Assembly: GCF_001548375.1 (NCBI RefSeq)
Contig: NZ_AP017295.1
Coordinates: 5,118,501-5,182,500, forward strand
Direction of reading: 5' to 3'
DNA length: 64,000 nucleotides
Origin: Nostoc sp. NIES-3756
Lineage (GTDB): Bacteria > Cyanobacteriota > Cyanobacteriia > Cyanobacteriales > Nostocaceae
The notes under the pieces were generated by a model. That model had not been told where the DNA came from. It did not search any database and saw only the letters and a program-made list of their open reading frames with translations. A program made the translations under genes and the position numbers. The stretch's first letter is position 1. Every line of letters starts with the position of its first letter. This document shows, one piece after another, positions 17,201-26,404 of this stretch.

Positions 17201-17587
17201 TTAACTGCCACTAATTTTGTTCCACAGACCGCCCCAGGCTTTTTCTTTAGGTGCTTCTTGAGGCTTGGTAGTAACTTCTGTGGTTTGATTTGTTGTTTCC
17301 GCAGGCGTGACACCAGCTTCGTTTACTAGATATTGAGAGGCTTTTTCTATGGTGGGGTAGTCCCAGAGTAGAGTGGGGGGCAATTCTGCATCGAGCCAGT
17401 CTTCTAATTCACCGACGATGGTAACTGAATCGATAGAATCTAGTCCGTAGCGAGTCAAAGGTTCAGTAACTTTGATGGTTTGGGCATTGATTCCCAATTG
17501 TTTAGCTATCTGATTAACTAACCATTCTTGGATGGTGTCAACTGCGTTGCTGCTGCTAGGCTTGGAGTTGGAGTCTTTGAGTTGCAT
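17201..17587 (-). CDS. Acyl carrier protein with C-terminal extension
   Basis: The 128-residue product has one phosphopantetheine-binding domain, with the attachment site GLDSIDSV and Ser51 as the likely attachment residue. Before it are IQEWLVNQIAKQLGI and a typical helix I; after it, LEDWLDAELPPTLLWDYPTI. The last 40 residues are Thr/Glu/Lys-rich and end in WGGLWNKISG, an extension not seen in fatty-acid-synthase AcpP. The gene overlaps the acyl-CoA dehydrogenase gene by 32 bases. This is the type of carrier loaded by fatty acyl-AMP ligases and is likely the acyl donor of the neighbouring MBOAT. Confidence 0.88.
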   Translation of the reverse strand: MQLKDSNSKPSSSNAVDTIQEWLVNQIAKQLGINAQTIKVTEPLTRYGLDSIDSVTIVGELEDWLDAELPPTLLWDYPTIEKASQYLVNEAGVTPAETTNQTTEVTTKPQEAPKEKAWGGLWNKISGS

Positions 17588-19364
17588 CGGTTGTAGTCTC
17601 TTGTTGTTGAGGTTGTGCTAATTGGAATGGAACGATAGAAAACATCCGATTGTGGCTGTACAACCGGACTAACTCTTGGCTAACTGCCTCGTCGCCCAGT
17701 CGTGCTGGCAATGCTTTGGCAGGGCGGAAGGTTAGCAGCAGTTTGCGGAGGCTAAGAGCCAACCACTCGCCGCTAGCAAAGAAGTCTCCTAAATGATGGC
17801 GGTTGTAAAGCCACATATAAACACAGCTAGCAGCCGCGTGTAGGACGCAGTATTGTTTTGCTATGTCGAAGACTTCTGGTGCTTGCTCATGCCCAAACTG
17901 GAAGGTGGACTCTGTAATCTGATGATCAAGAGTCTTTAATTCTTCTTGCACCATTTGGGTCAGTTGGATAATTTGCTGCAACACCTCACTATTGAGGTTG
18001 GAGTCTGTTTTTAAATCGGATAGGGATGTCAGCGCTAGTTCTAATCCTTGTAGCACATCGTCTCCACCCCGGTTGACTAGTTCCAGTTTCTTCCCATCAA
18101 AAGCGGGTAAAGACTGGGTTAAATCAAAGGTGGCTAAAAGACGGGCTTGTAAGGTGTCTTGGTTACGTCCGGCATTTCTGGCGCGGGACTTGGTTAACTG
18201 ACGTAGTTGCAGCAACAGGGCATGGAGGTTAACTACGGTACTGCCATCAAACATACTGATGATGGCGTTATCCCGCAGTACTTTTTGGAAAATGCCCCAG
18301 TCGTGTTCTTCACGCATATAGAAGCGTGACCCCAAAACGACAGAGACATTCTGCACGACTGTTTCTAGGGTGGTGGTGACGAAGTATTTCACCACTGCTG
18401 ACCAAACGCTGATTTGCTCTGGCATGGTGTTAAAGCCACGGGCAACGCCAATGGTTGCACAGTCACAAATCAGGATGTCTAGAAACGCATCTGTCAAAGT
18501 GCGTTTGGGTTGGGGCATATCAAAGACGGTTTTACCGTATAGCTGTCTTCCCAAAGCAAACTTGAGGGTGGTTCGCAGGGCAGTATCAGCAGCCCCTTGG
18601 GAAAAGGCGGCACACAGGGCGCGGGTGATTTGGAAGCCTTTGAGTGCGAGTTCTAACCCTACACCTTCTGCACCTAAGCGCATAGATTCGGGGACGAAGC
18701 AGTTCTCAAAGCGGATACCGCTCATATCAGAACCGCGAATGCCGTGGGTGTAGATTTTTGGTAGGTGGGTGTAATTGGCAGGGTCGATTTTGCTCTTTTC
18801 CACCATGAATAGGGACAGGCTACGCGCACCGCCTGCTTCGTCGGTTTTGGCTAAGACGAAGGTCACGCCGGAGATGGTGGCGCGGTTAATTGGCCATTTT
18901 TCGCCGTTGAGGATGTAACCGCCAGGAACTTTTGTGGCGCGGACATCACTAGCTAACAAATCACTACCGTGGGCTTTTTCTGAGTAAGCAAGACACATCG
19001 CCCCGTTAGCATCTTTCATGAAGCTAGAGAGGGTGCGCTTCTGCTCGTCTGTACCTGCCATCCATGTGAGGTATGACCAGAACATGGTAGTGAAAGCGAT
19101 CGCACTTGTTTGATCACGGCGAGAAAGCACCCGCACAAAGGCGATAAACTCATCGAAGGAGGTAAATTCACCACCGCACTCTGTGGGAATGTAGTAGTGT
19201 TGGAGTTTCCAGTTGTAGAGCCAATCAATTATCTCATGGGGAAACTCTTCTCGTTCATCTAGGTCGATTACCTGTTTGAACGACATTACATTATTTGGGT
19301 TGGTGGGGTCGCCTAAGTCCTTCTCTAATGCTTCAGCTATCCAATATTGCTTGAGTGGCTGCAT
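17556..19364 (-). CDS. Acyl-CoA (acyl-ACP) dehydrogenase family flavoprotein
   Basis: The start at 19364 (MQPLKQYWIAEAL) is fixed by an AAGGAGG ribosome site at 19370-19376 that overlaps the stop of the ligase gene. The 602-residue product has the acyl-CoA dehydrogenase layout: LAYSEKAHGSDLLA near 126-139, GGYILNGEKWPINRATISG near 147-165 and a helical FAD-binding C-terminal half (ALGRQLYGKTVFDMPQP). It is longer than a standard 380-residue enzyme, with about 200 extra C-terminal residues. Where many family members have catalytic Glu in YEGT, this has MFDGST. By context it would introduce a 2,3-double bond into an acyl chain held on the carrier protein. Confidence 0.85.
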   Translation of the reverse strand: MQPLKQYWIAEALEKDLGDPTNPNNVMSFKQVIDLDEREEFPHEIIDWLYNWKLQHYYIPTECGGEFTSFDEFIAFVRVLSRRDQTSAIAFTTMFWSYLTWMAGTDEQKRTLSSFMKDANGAMCLAYSEKAHGSDLLASDVRATKVPGGYILNGEKWPINRATISGVTFVLAKTDEAGGARSLSLFMVEKSKIDPANYTHLPKIYTHGIRGSDMSGIRFENCFVPESMRLGAEGVGLELALKGFQITRALCAAFSQGAADTALRTTLKFALGRQLYGKTVFDMPQPKRTLTDAFLDILICDCATIGVARGFNTMPEQISVWSAVVKYFVTTTLETVVQNVSVVLGSRFYMREEHDWGIFQKVLRDNAIISMFDGSTVVNLHALLLQLRQLTKSRARNAGRNQDTLQARLLATFDLTQSLPAFDGKKLELVNRGGDDVLQGLELALTSLSDLKTDSNLNSEVLQQIIQLTQMVQEELKTLDHQITESTFQFGHEQAPEVFDIAKQYCVLHAAASCVYMWLYNRHHLGDFFASGEWLALSLRKLLLTFRPAKALPARLGDEAVSQELVRLYSHNRMFSIVPFQLAQPQQQETTTDATQRLQLQA

Positions 19365-19369
19365 AATTT

Positions 19370-19376
19370 CCTCCTT
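19370..19376 (-). promoter_or_regulatory. Strong ribosome binding site deciding the dehydrogenase start
   Basis: AAGGAGG on the minus strand, five bases before the ATG at 19364. It overlaps the TAA stop of the upstream acyl-AMP ligase gene, indicating translational coupling and excluding the in-frame TTG at 19385. Confidence 0.8.
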
Positions 19377-21180
19377 AGTGAGCAACTTGCACCTTTTCCA
19401 GTAAGGAATCTACTTCCCCTTGTAGTCGCCGATAACTGGCTGTATATTTGGGGTTTTCGCTCCAATCTGCTAGAACTTCCAACTCACCAGCGAGGAAGCT
19501 GGCTTTGCAAGCGCGTCGTTGAATTTTGCCACTGGATGTTTTCAGGACATTACCTGGCTTGACAAGAACTACAGCATATGCTTGTAACTCATGAATTTCG
19601 GCGATCGCTTGCTTAATATTGGTCAAGACTTCATCTGGGTTGAACTCTTCTGCATTGCGTTTCACTTCCTGGACAACTACCAGTTGTTCGACTCCATCCA
19701 CATCAATAGAGAAAGCTGCACCGTAGTCTGGACGTAGGGCTGGGTGAATTTGCTGTACAGTCCATTCCAAATCTTGGGGATAGTGGTTAGTACCCCGGAT
19801 AATAATCAAGTCTTTGATCCGCCCGGTAATGAATAACTCACCACCCCACATAAAGCCTAAGTCACCTGTACGCAGGAAGGGGCCTACTTGTGTATCTGCA
19901 ATCCTCGCACGGAAGGTGCTTTCGCTTTCTTGGGGGCGCTGCCAATAACCACCCGCCACACTGGGATCTGCTACCCATACCTCGCCCACTTCATCAGGCG
20001 CACAACGTTGCAAAGTATCTGGGTTAACAATTGATACTTGTGTTTCACATACTAAACGACCACATCCAGGTATAGCCCGGACTCCATCATGCCAGTGAGT
20101 CGCTTCCACAATTTTGTTCTGCTCAATTTGTGATTTTTCTACTAAGCAAAGAACAGGCGGTCTATTTCTGGGACTTGTTGATACCAAAAGGGTATTTTCT
20201 GCCAACCCATAAGCAGGGGCGAAGGTCTCCCACTTAAACCCACAGGGGGCAAACTTCTCAAAAAATTCTTCCAAAACTCTGGGGTTAATTGGTTCTGCGG
20301 CATTACCAGCAGCCACCCAACTGCTCAGATCCAGATTAGCTAGTTGTTGATCGCTGACACGGCGAATACACTGTTCATAGGCGAAGTTTGGCGCTTGGCT
20401 ATGAGTACCGCGATATCGAGAAATTGCTTGTAACCAACGTACTGGCTGTTTCACAAAGGACATGGGAGACATAACATAGCAGGGATGTCCGTTGTAGATT
20501 GGTACGGTCAGCCCTTCTACCAGTCCATAATCGTGGAAGTATGGCATCCAAGTGATGGAAACACTCTCATCATCATAACCACAGGCTTTTTGTAGATAGG
20601 CGCAGTGGTGCATGATGTTATGGTGGCTAATCATCACACCTTTGGGTGTGGAAGTGGAGCCTGAGGTATATTGCAAGTATGCCAAAGTATCCGGGTTAAT
20701 ATCCGGGTATTGCCATTGGTCTGCTAGTTCTAAGTCGATGTCTTCACTGGCAAACCAAGTCATTTCCTCAAACTCAGGAAAGTCTAGCTTGGCTGCTTGC
20801 AAAACACTTAATAAGTGTTGGTTGGTAAAGACAAATTTGGCATTTGCATCCTTAACAATTGCCCTTAACCGAGGCAAGGCGCGTTTCAATCTGCCAGCAT
20901 CAGGAGGGGGTGCTGGTATAGCGATGACTCCGCCGTAAAGACTTCCCAGAAATGCTGCCATCACATCTAATCCCTGTGGGTAAAGCAGCAAAACCCGTTC
21001 ACCTTGGGCATGATGTTTCTGCAACAATGCACCAATGGCACGGGCTAGACGATCCAGTTCTTGGTATGTTAACTTGGGGCCTTCTGTTTTCCCGTCAACT
21101 AGGAACGTATAGGCGAGCTTTTCCGGCTGATGAGTAGCACGAGCGCGTAGTAGTTCAACCAGGGTAGAGACGTTTGTCAT
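19375..21180 (-). CDS. Fatty acyl-AMP ligase (FAAL)
   Basis: The enzyme should activate a free fatty acid with ATP and load it onto the carrier protein encoded downstream. I start at the ATG 21180 (MTNVSTLVELLRARA), giving 601 residues; an upstream TTG would add two. The AMP-binding loop LQYTSGSTSTPKGVMISHHN is near 163-182. The FAAL-typical TWMPYFHDYGLVEGL and SQAPNFAYEQCIRR follow. The adenylate motif is FAPAYGLAENT, the hinge is GRIKDLIIIRGTNHYPQD, and the final Lys motif is SSGKIQRRACK. It is the first gene of the minus-strand cluster. Confidence 0.92.
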   Translation of the reverse strand: MTNVSTLVELLRARATHQPEKLAYTFLVDGKTEGPKLTYQELDRLARAIGALLQKHHAQGERVLLLYPQGLDVMAAFLGSLYGGVIAIPAPPPDAGRLKRALPRLRAIVKDANAKFVFTNQHLLSVLQAAKLDFPEFEEMTWFASEDIDLELADQWQYPDINPDTLAYLQYTSGSTSTPKGVMISHHNIMHHCAYLQKACGYDDESVSITWMPYFHDYGLVEGLTVPIYNGHPCYVMSPMSFVKQPVRWLQAISRYRGTHSQAPNFAYEQCIRRVSDQQLANLDLSSWVAAGNAAEPINPRVLEEFFEKFAPCGFKWETFAPAYGLAENTLLVSTSPRNRPPVLCLVEKSQIEQNKIVEATHWHDGVRAIPGCGRLVCETQVSIVNPDTLQRCAPDEVGEVWVADPSVAGGYWQRPQESESTFRARIADTQVGPFLRTGDLGFMWGGELFITGRIKDLIIIRGTNHYPQDLEWTVQQIHPALRPDYGAAFSIDVDGVEQLVVVQEVKRNAEEFNPDEVLTNIKQAIAEIHELQAYAVVLVKPGNVLKTSSGKIQRRACKASFLAGELEVLADWSENPKYTASYRRLQGEVDSLLEKVQVAH

Positions 21181-21795
21181 TGGCAACTCTAGGGATAGTT
21201 AGGCGGTGAGTCATTTGGGGTTTCTGAAGATACTCCAGAAACTAGGGCATCTAAATATCTGGCTTTTGACAGGTGTACTGCTTCAGATATAAGTTACCCA
21301 GGGATTTTCGTTACCTATTACTTCAGTAATATTGACACAACCAATCTCCCTATCGGAAGGTATTTTCAGTATTTTCACTAAAAAAATAAATTTACACTAT
21401 CAGCCCATCTACCCTATTAAGTATCAGTGTATTACCGAAAGTCTTGATTTAATCAGCTTCTAACTTGCTCGTTATGATGTAGCGCTATAGCGTGATTATA
21501 AATTTCTTATGAAAATTTTTAGTTATTTAGTACTACTTTTAGTTATCTTGTAGTGAGGTTGTAAGTAAGAATTTAAGAGTAGAACAGCGAGGCGTTACGC
21601 TGAGGATGGAATGTTATAGTTGGGCAACCAAATAAGCTGTTGTTATTATGCTACTTGCACGTCATCTATTTTAATGTCCTGTTTTTTTGTAGACAATTTT
21701 AAAACATCGAAAGCCCCTGACAATTGACAATTGGCAGGAGTTTAATTCATAAGGTATGGAGCTTTTTATTCCGCATTCACTAGCAAGTTTTGATA
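21181..21795. other. Promoter region of the acylation cluster, no gene seen
   Basis: About 600 bases upstream of the FAAL gene. It is AT-rich with stops in every frame, so the promoter of the seven-gene cluster should be here. I saw no perfect operator palindrome and no RNA gene. A CAATTGACAATTG-like repeat lies near 21721-21734. Confidence 0.4.
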
Positions 21796-22131
21796 TTAAG
21801 CATTTTGTGAAATATTCTGGTGACAAAAGTAGCGTTTATGCAGAATTACGGTGACAAAGTTAGTTAGCAAACAAGTAATGGCTAAAGCCAACAAAATATA
21901 TGTGGGGAGCATAACTACACCAATCATAAACCACGTATATACGTGGTAAATCATGAATGTAGCAAATATACTTGCAAGGCTGACACTCTGCCAAATTTGA
22001 TGATTTGAGCGACCAAGTATAGCCAAAATAACTGTCAACAATGTAGTGAGGAGGTTGGCTGGTACAAGAAACGCACAAATACCAATACAGTTGGTACGGG
22101 AGAACTCAGCGAAAGTGGAAAAATCGAGCAT
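21796..22131 (-). CDS. Small polytopic membrane protein, function unknown
   Basis: I choose the ATG at 22131 (MLDFSTFAEFSR), giving 111 residues; the longer frame to 22239 adds an unlikely Cys/Asn-rich lead. Three hydrophobic segments are clear: CIGICAFLVPANLLTTLLTV (about 15-34), a middle one near 50-80 (IFATFMIYHVYTWFMIGVVM) and LLALAITCLLTNFVTVIL near 85-102. I do not recognise a named family. It is divergent from ygfZ. Confidence 0.5.
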   Translation of the reverse strand: MLDFSTFAEFSRTNCIGICAFLVPANLLTTLLTVILAILGRSNHQIWQSVSLASIFATFMIYHVYTWFMIGVVMLPTYILLALAITCLLTNFVTVILHKRYFCHQNISQNA

Positions 22132-22264
22132 TAATTTTTTGGGGATAATGTTAGCATTTAATGGAAAAAATATGTTTTGCGATATGTCAACATAACATAG
22201 GATATATCTAAAGCAATTACTTCTAGAGTTATTTAACATAAATTAAATTTAACGCTTGACTATC

Positions 22265-23248
22265 ATGCCAACATCTGCAATTGACGGTAAAGACGCTGTG
22301 GCTATCCAAGCTGCAACAGCAGGAGTTGCTGTATGCGATCGCTCACTTTGGGGACGCATCCGTGTTGGGGATGATGAGCGTCTGCGGTTTTTACACAATC
22401 AAAGTACTAATGATTTCCAAAAACTGAAGCCAGGACAGGGCTGTGATACGGTGATGGTGACATCAACAGCCCGTACTATAGATTTAGTAAGTGGCTATGT
22501 TCTCGATGATGCAGTGTTATTGTTAGTTTCACCAAATCGCCGCGAATTTCTGCTACAATGGCTAGACCGCTATATCTTCTTTGCTGATAAGGTACAATTA
22601 ACAGATATTACTGATGAAACTGCTAGCTTCAGTATTATTGGCCCAGGTAGTGATGCAGTAGTAGAAAAGCTGGGTGCTAGCGCAATTGTGGGTCAAGCAT
22701 ACGGAAATCACATTACCCTTGATGGGGGTGTTATCGTTGCGGTGGGTAGTGGTTTGGCTTCCCCTGGATATACATTGATTTTGCCAGTGGAGCAGAAGCA
22801 GCAAGTGTGGCAAAAAATTATAGAACTAGGTGCGGTAGAATTGAGCGATCGCGCTTGGGATACCCTACGTATATTACAAGGAAGACCAGCACCAGATGCA
22901 GAATTAACTGATGATTACAATCCTTTGGAAGTGGGTTTATGGCAGACTATTTCTTTTAACAAGGGTTGTTATATTGGGCAAGAAACTATTGCCAGATTAA
23001 ATACATACAAAGGTGTCAAACAATATCTCTGGGGTATTCGCCTCAATGCTCCAGCAGAAGTAGGAGATACTATTACTATTGGTGAGGAAAAAGTAGGCAA
23101 ACTCACCAGTTATACAGAAACTCCTGATGGTTATTTTGGACTAGGATATATTCGCTCTAAAGCTGGTGGCGTAGGTTTAAAAGTACAAGTAGGAAATGTT
23201 GAGGGAGAAATAATAGAAATTCCCTTTGTTTCTCATGAATATCCATAG
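22265..23248 (+). CDS. ygfZ: YgfZ/GcvT-like folate-binding protein
   Basis: The start at 22265 (MPTSAIDGKDAV) is an ATG; an in-frame TTG lies nine bases earlier. The 327-residue product has the GcvT-like tetrahydrofolate-binding fold and the YgfZ signature KGCYIGQETIARL near residues 238-250, including the conserved Cys. YgfZ helps make or repair certain Fe-S clusters with folate. Upstream motifs include FLHNQSTNDFQKLKPGQGCD near 40-59. The last codons merge into a CATAGTC repeat array, which supplies the stop. Confidence 0.85.
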   Translation: MPTSAIDGKDAVAIQAATAGVAVCDRSLWGRIRVGDDERLRFLHNQSTNDFQKLKPGQGCDTVMVTSTARTIDLVSGYVLDDAVLLLVSPNRREFLLQWLDRYIFFADKVQLTDITDETASFSIIGPGSDAVVEKLGASAIVGQAYGNHITLDGGVIVAVGSGLASPGYTLILPVEQKQQVWQKIIELGAVELSDRAWDTLRILQGRPAPDAELTDDYNPLEVGLWQTISFNKGCYIGQETIARLNTYKGVKQYLWGIRLNAPAEVGDTITIGEEKVGKLTSYTETPDGYFGLGYIRSKAGGVGLKVQVGNVEGEIIEIPFVSHEYP

Positions 23249-23335
23249 TCCATAGTCCATAGTCAACAGTCCATAGTTGTTAGTCATTCTCCCTTATCTC
23301 CCTCATCTCCCTCATCTCCCCATCTCCTCAACAAC
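23244..23335. repeat. CCATAGT and CATCTCC short tandem repeats
   Basis: CATAGTC/CAACAGTC heptamers at about 23241-23285 and CTCATCTCC units at about 23292-23330 fill the spacer between ygfZ and the carboxypeptidase gene. The first heptamer contains the ygfZ stop. Confidence 0.8.
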
Positions 23336-23381
23336 AGTGGTATCGTAGATTGATGACAACGGGTGGAGCAGAGAGTTCATT

Positions 23382-25067
23382 ATGCCAGATGTTCGCTTTG
23401 ATAAATATTACCGTTACGAGGAACTGACAACGATTCTGCATAGTTACGCACAAGAGTTTCCTCAGTTTATCAAGATTGAAAGTATCGGTAAGAGTTACGA
23501 AGGTCGGGACATTTGGTTATTAACAGTTACTAACTTTGCCACAGGTGCGGATGAGGAAAAACCAGGGTTGTGGGTTGATGGTAGTATCCATGCAATTGAA
23601 CTCGCACCTTCTAGTGTTTGTCTGTTCTTTTTGCAAACCTTAGTTACAGCCTACGGTACACACCCAGATATTACCCGTTGTTTAGATAGTCGCGTCTTCT
23701 ATGTTTGTCCCCGCGTTAACCCTGATGGTGCGGAGTTGGCTTTGGCGGATAAACCAAAGTTTCTGCGTTCTTCTACTCGTCCCTATCCCCATGATGATAA
23801 ATATAACGAGGGGTTAGTGATGGAAGATATGGATGGTGATGGTCGGGTATTACTCATGCGTATTCCCGATGATAATGGGGCTTGGAAAGTCTGTCCTAGT
23901 GAACCGCGTTTGTTGGTACGTCGTGAACCCACGGAAACGGGTGGTCAATATTACCGTGTGTTATCAGAAGGATGGATAGAAAATTACAATGGTGTGGAAA
24001 TTAAGGTACAGCGTCCCAAGGAAGGACTTGATTTGAACCGCAATTTTCCAGCTTTGTGGCGACAGGAGTTTTCACAGCCTGGTTCTGGGCCTTATCCCAC
24101 ATCTGAATCGGAAGTGCGATCGCTCGTCCAATTTGTGACTACTCATCTTAACATAACTGGGGCTATCACTTTTCATACTTATAGCGGCGTTCTTATCCGT
24201 CCTTACACTGATAGAAGTGATGATGAGTTTCCAGTCAATGACATCCGCACTTATCAAAAAATTGGTGATAAGGGGGCAGAAATCACTGGCTATCCGGCTA
24301 TTTCTGCCTATCATGATTTCCGCTACGATCCCAAAGATTGTATTACAGGTACGTTTGACGATTGGGCTTATGAATACCAAGGTTTATTTGCTTGGACTGT
24401 AGAAGTGTGGAGTCCGCAGCGTCAAGCTGGAATTACTGATTATAAGTATACAGACTGGCAACGAGAACATCCTTTAGAAGATGATTTGAAATTGCTACGT
24501 TGGAATGATGAACAGCTTGGGGGTAAGGGTTATGTTGATTGGTATCCTTTTGAGCATCCCCAACTAGGTAAAATTGAATTGGGTGGATGGGATACGATGT
24601 ATGCTTGGGCAAATCCACCGTCAGATTTTTTGGAGAAGGAGATAGCCGCTTTTCCTGAGTGGTTGGTTTGGCACTTGTTAATTTCTCCTCGCTTGGAAAT
24701 TTACGATGCTAGTAGCCAAAATTTGGGTAACGATTTGTATCGAGTGCGGTTCGTTGTGCAAAATACAGGTTGGCTACCTAGTTACATCACCCAGAAAGCT
24801 TTGGAGAAGAAACTGGTGCGGGGTTGTATTTTTGAGATTGAATTACCGACTGGCGCTAATCTAGAAGTAGGTAAAGCACAAGAGGAAATAGGTCAACTAG
24901 AGGGACGGGCTTACAAACCCTCAACCCCTACCAGAAGACAAAGTGATCCAACAAGCGATCGCCTCAAGGTAGAGTGGGTAGTACGCGCACCTTCAGGTAC
25001 TACTGTGAAACTCTTAGCTCGTCATCAACGCGCAGGTGTTGTCCGTACTGAATTGATATTAGTTTAG
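23382..25067 (+). CDS. M14-family zinc carboxypeptidase
   Basis: The 561-residue protein has a peptidase M14 catalytic domain in its first 350 residues. The zinc ligands His70 and Glu73 lie in DGSIHAIELAPSS. The third ligand is in AITFHTYSGVLIRP. Substrate Arg/Asn residues are in GLDLNRNFPALW, and the catalytic Glu is in FAWTVEVWSPQRQ. A C-terminal beta-rich region of about 130 residues follows (YRVRFVVQNTGWLPSYI), like an appended beta-sandwich. No signal peptide is seen, so it may be cytoplasmic. Its peptide substrate is unknown. Confidence 0.85.
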   Translation: MPDVRFDKYYRYEELTTILHSYAQEFPQFIKIESIGKSYEGRDIWLLTVTNFATGADEEKPGLWVDGSIHAIELAPSSVCLFFLQTLVTAYGTHPDITRCLDSRVFYVCPRVNPDGAELALADKPKFLRSSTRPYPHDDKYNEGLVMEDMDGDGRVLLMRIPDDNGAWKVCPSEPRLLVRREPTETGGQYYRVLSEGWIENYNGVEIKVQRPKEGLDLNRNFPALWRQEFSQPGSGPYPTSESEVRSLVQFVTTHLNITGAITFHTYSGVLIRPYTDRSDDEFPVNDIRTYQKIGDKGAEITGYPAISAYHDFRYDPKDCITGTFDDWAYEYQGLFAWTVEVWSPQRQAGITDYKYTDWQREHPLEDDLKLLRWNDEQLGGKGYVDWYPFEHPQLGKIELGGWDTMYAWANPPSDFLEKEIAAFPEWLVWHLLISPRLEIYDASSQNLGNDLYRVRFVVQNTGWLPSYITQKALEKKLVRGCIFEIELPTGANLEVGKAQEEIGQLEGRAYKPSTPTRRQSDPTSDRLKVEWVVRAPSGTTVKLLARHQRAGVVRTELILV

Positions 25068-25119
25068 CTACTGGCTACAAAGCCTCATTTGCGACTGCTT
25101 AAAATATTGTAATTTTAAA

Positions 25120-25147
25120 ATACGGTAAATACGTCGATTTACCGTAT
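25120..25147. promoter_or_regulatory. Perfect 11-base palindrome upstream of the dioxygenase gene
   Basis: ATACGGTAAAT at 25120-25130 pairs with ATTTACCGTAT at 25137-25147. It lies 115 bases before the dioxygenase start and 50 after the peptidase stop. It could be an operator for a dimeric regulator or a terminator; there is no T-run. Confidence 0.4.
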
Positions 25148-25261
25148 AATAAATTTCAACTAAGAACGCTTCTTTTGTATGTTGCTTACGCCTGATGCCA
25201 ACACGATAAAGGAAGCGGACTTTGCAAATAGCCTCTATGGAATCAAAATCAGGAGACCTAA

Positions 25262-26227
25262 ATGGGTTACAAGCATATTGAAGTTAAGCCCGTATCTGGT
25301 TTTATTGGTGCGGAAATCGGTGGTGTAGACCTTTCCACTCATCTAGAAGATGAAGCCATTGCCGAAATTCGCAAAGCACTCTTGAAGTGGAAAGTCGTAT
25401 TCTTCCGCAATCAAAATATTGATCATGCTGCCCAAGTGGCGTTTACATCTCGTTTTGGCGAAGTAACTTACGCCCATCCCCACGAGGACGAACCCATCGA
25501 AGAACATCCCCAAATTCTGCCAATTGACCGCAGTCGTTACGAACGTCGGAACGGTTTGCGTCGTTCCAGCTACGAAAGTCGCTGGCACACTGATGTAACA
25601 GCAGCAGTTAACCCACCTGCGGGGTCAATTTTACGGGCAGTTAATGTTCCAAGCATTGGTGGTGACACACAGTGGACTAATTTGGTTGCAGCTTACGAAG
25701 GTTTGTCTGCACCCTTGCGTGAGTTAGCTGATAAATTAAAAGCCGAACATCGTTTCAATGCACGTTTACGGATACCCAGCAACACCAAACTGGCTCAACG
25801 TATTGCCGCTAATCCTATAGTTTCCATCCATCCTGTAGTGCGTGTCCATCCAGAGACAGGCGAACGTGCATTATTCGTTAACCCTGGTTTTACCTCTCAC
25901 ATTTTGGATGTGTCACCACAAGAAAGCGAATTGCTGCTTGAGTTGTTCTTCAACCAAATTACCAAGCCAGCTTACACTACCCGCTTCCGTTGGAATAACG
26001 GTGACATCGCCTTCTGGGACAACCGCGCCACTGCACATTTAGCTCCTCAAGATTTAGATCATATAGAAGTTGAGCGTGTGCTGTATCGTACTACCATAAC
26101 TGGTGATATTCCTGTAGGAGTTGATGGTTTCCGCTCACAAATAGTTGAAGGCGAGATATTTAGCAGCGAATTACCAACTGTCTTAAAGAACAAAGCTGAG
26201 AAAGTTGCAGAACCTGCGCTTGCTTAG
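25262..26227 (+). CDS. TauD/TfdA-family Fe(II)/2-oxoglutarate dioxygenase
   Basis: The start is set by AGGAGA at 25251-25256, five bases before ATG. The 321-residue length is usual. Iron ligands are His109 and Asp111 in WHTDVT and His259 in RATAHLAP. Arg276 (VLYRTT) is placed to bind 2-oxoglutarate. The N-terminus VKPVSGFIGAEIGGVDLS is family-typical. Relatives release sulfite from taurine or alkyl sulfates or hydroxylate other small acids. There is no adjacent transporter gene, so the substrate is open. Confidence 0.88.
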   Translation: MGYKHIEVKPVSGFIGAEIGGVDLSTHLEDEAIAEIRKALLKWKVVFFRNQNIDHAAQVAFTSRFGEVTYAHPHEDEPIEEHPQILPIDRSRYERRNGLRRSSYESRWHTDVTAAVNPPAGSILRAVNVPSIGGDTQWTNLVAAYEGLSAPLRELADKLKAEHRFNARLRIPSNTKLAQRIAANPIVSIHPVVRVHPETGERALFVNPGFTSHILDVSPQESELLLELFFNQITKPAYTTRFRWNNGDIAFWDNRATAHLAPQDLDHIEVERVLYRTTITGDIPVGVDGFRSQIVEGEIFSSELPTVLKNKAEKVAEPALA

Positions 26228-26404
26228 AATTGTGAATGCAGAGAACAAGTGGAGACTATACTTGGTACTCTGCACTCAATATTAATGAATAGCGTTACTG
26301 ATTGAAAATTTGAAGACGAAGTTTGTTAAAAAAATCTGGCTTTATAGAGTAATACAGCATACAATTATCCATCAGAATTTTATATAACCTAAAAGAGTTA
26401 ACTG

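Noticed and set aside
18370..18753. Plus-strand frame of 127 codons within the dehydrogenase gene.
   Set aside because: It is antisense to a well-supported enzyme gene, with no ribosome site or recognisable fold.
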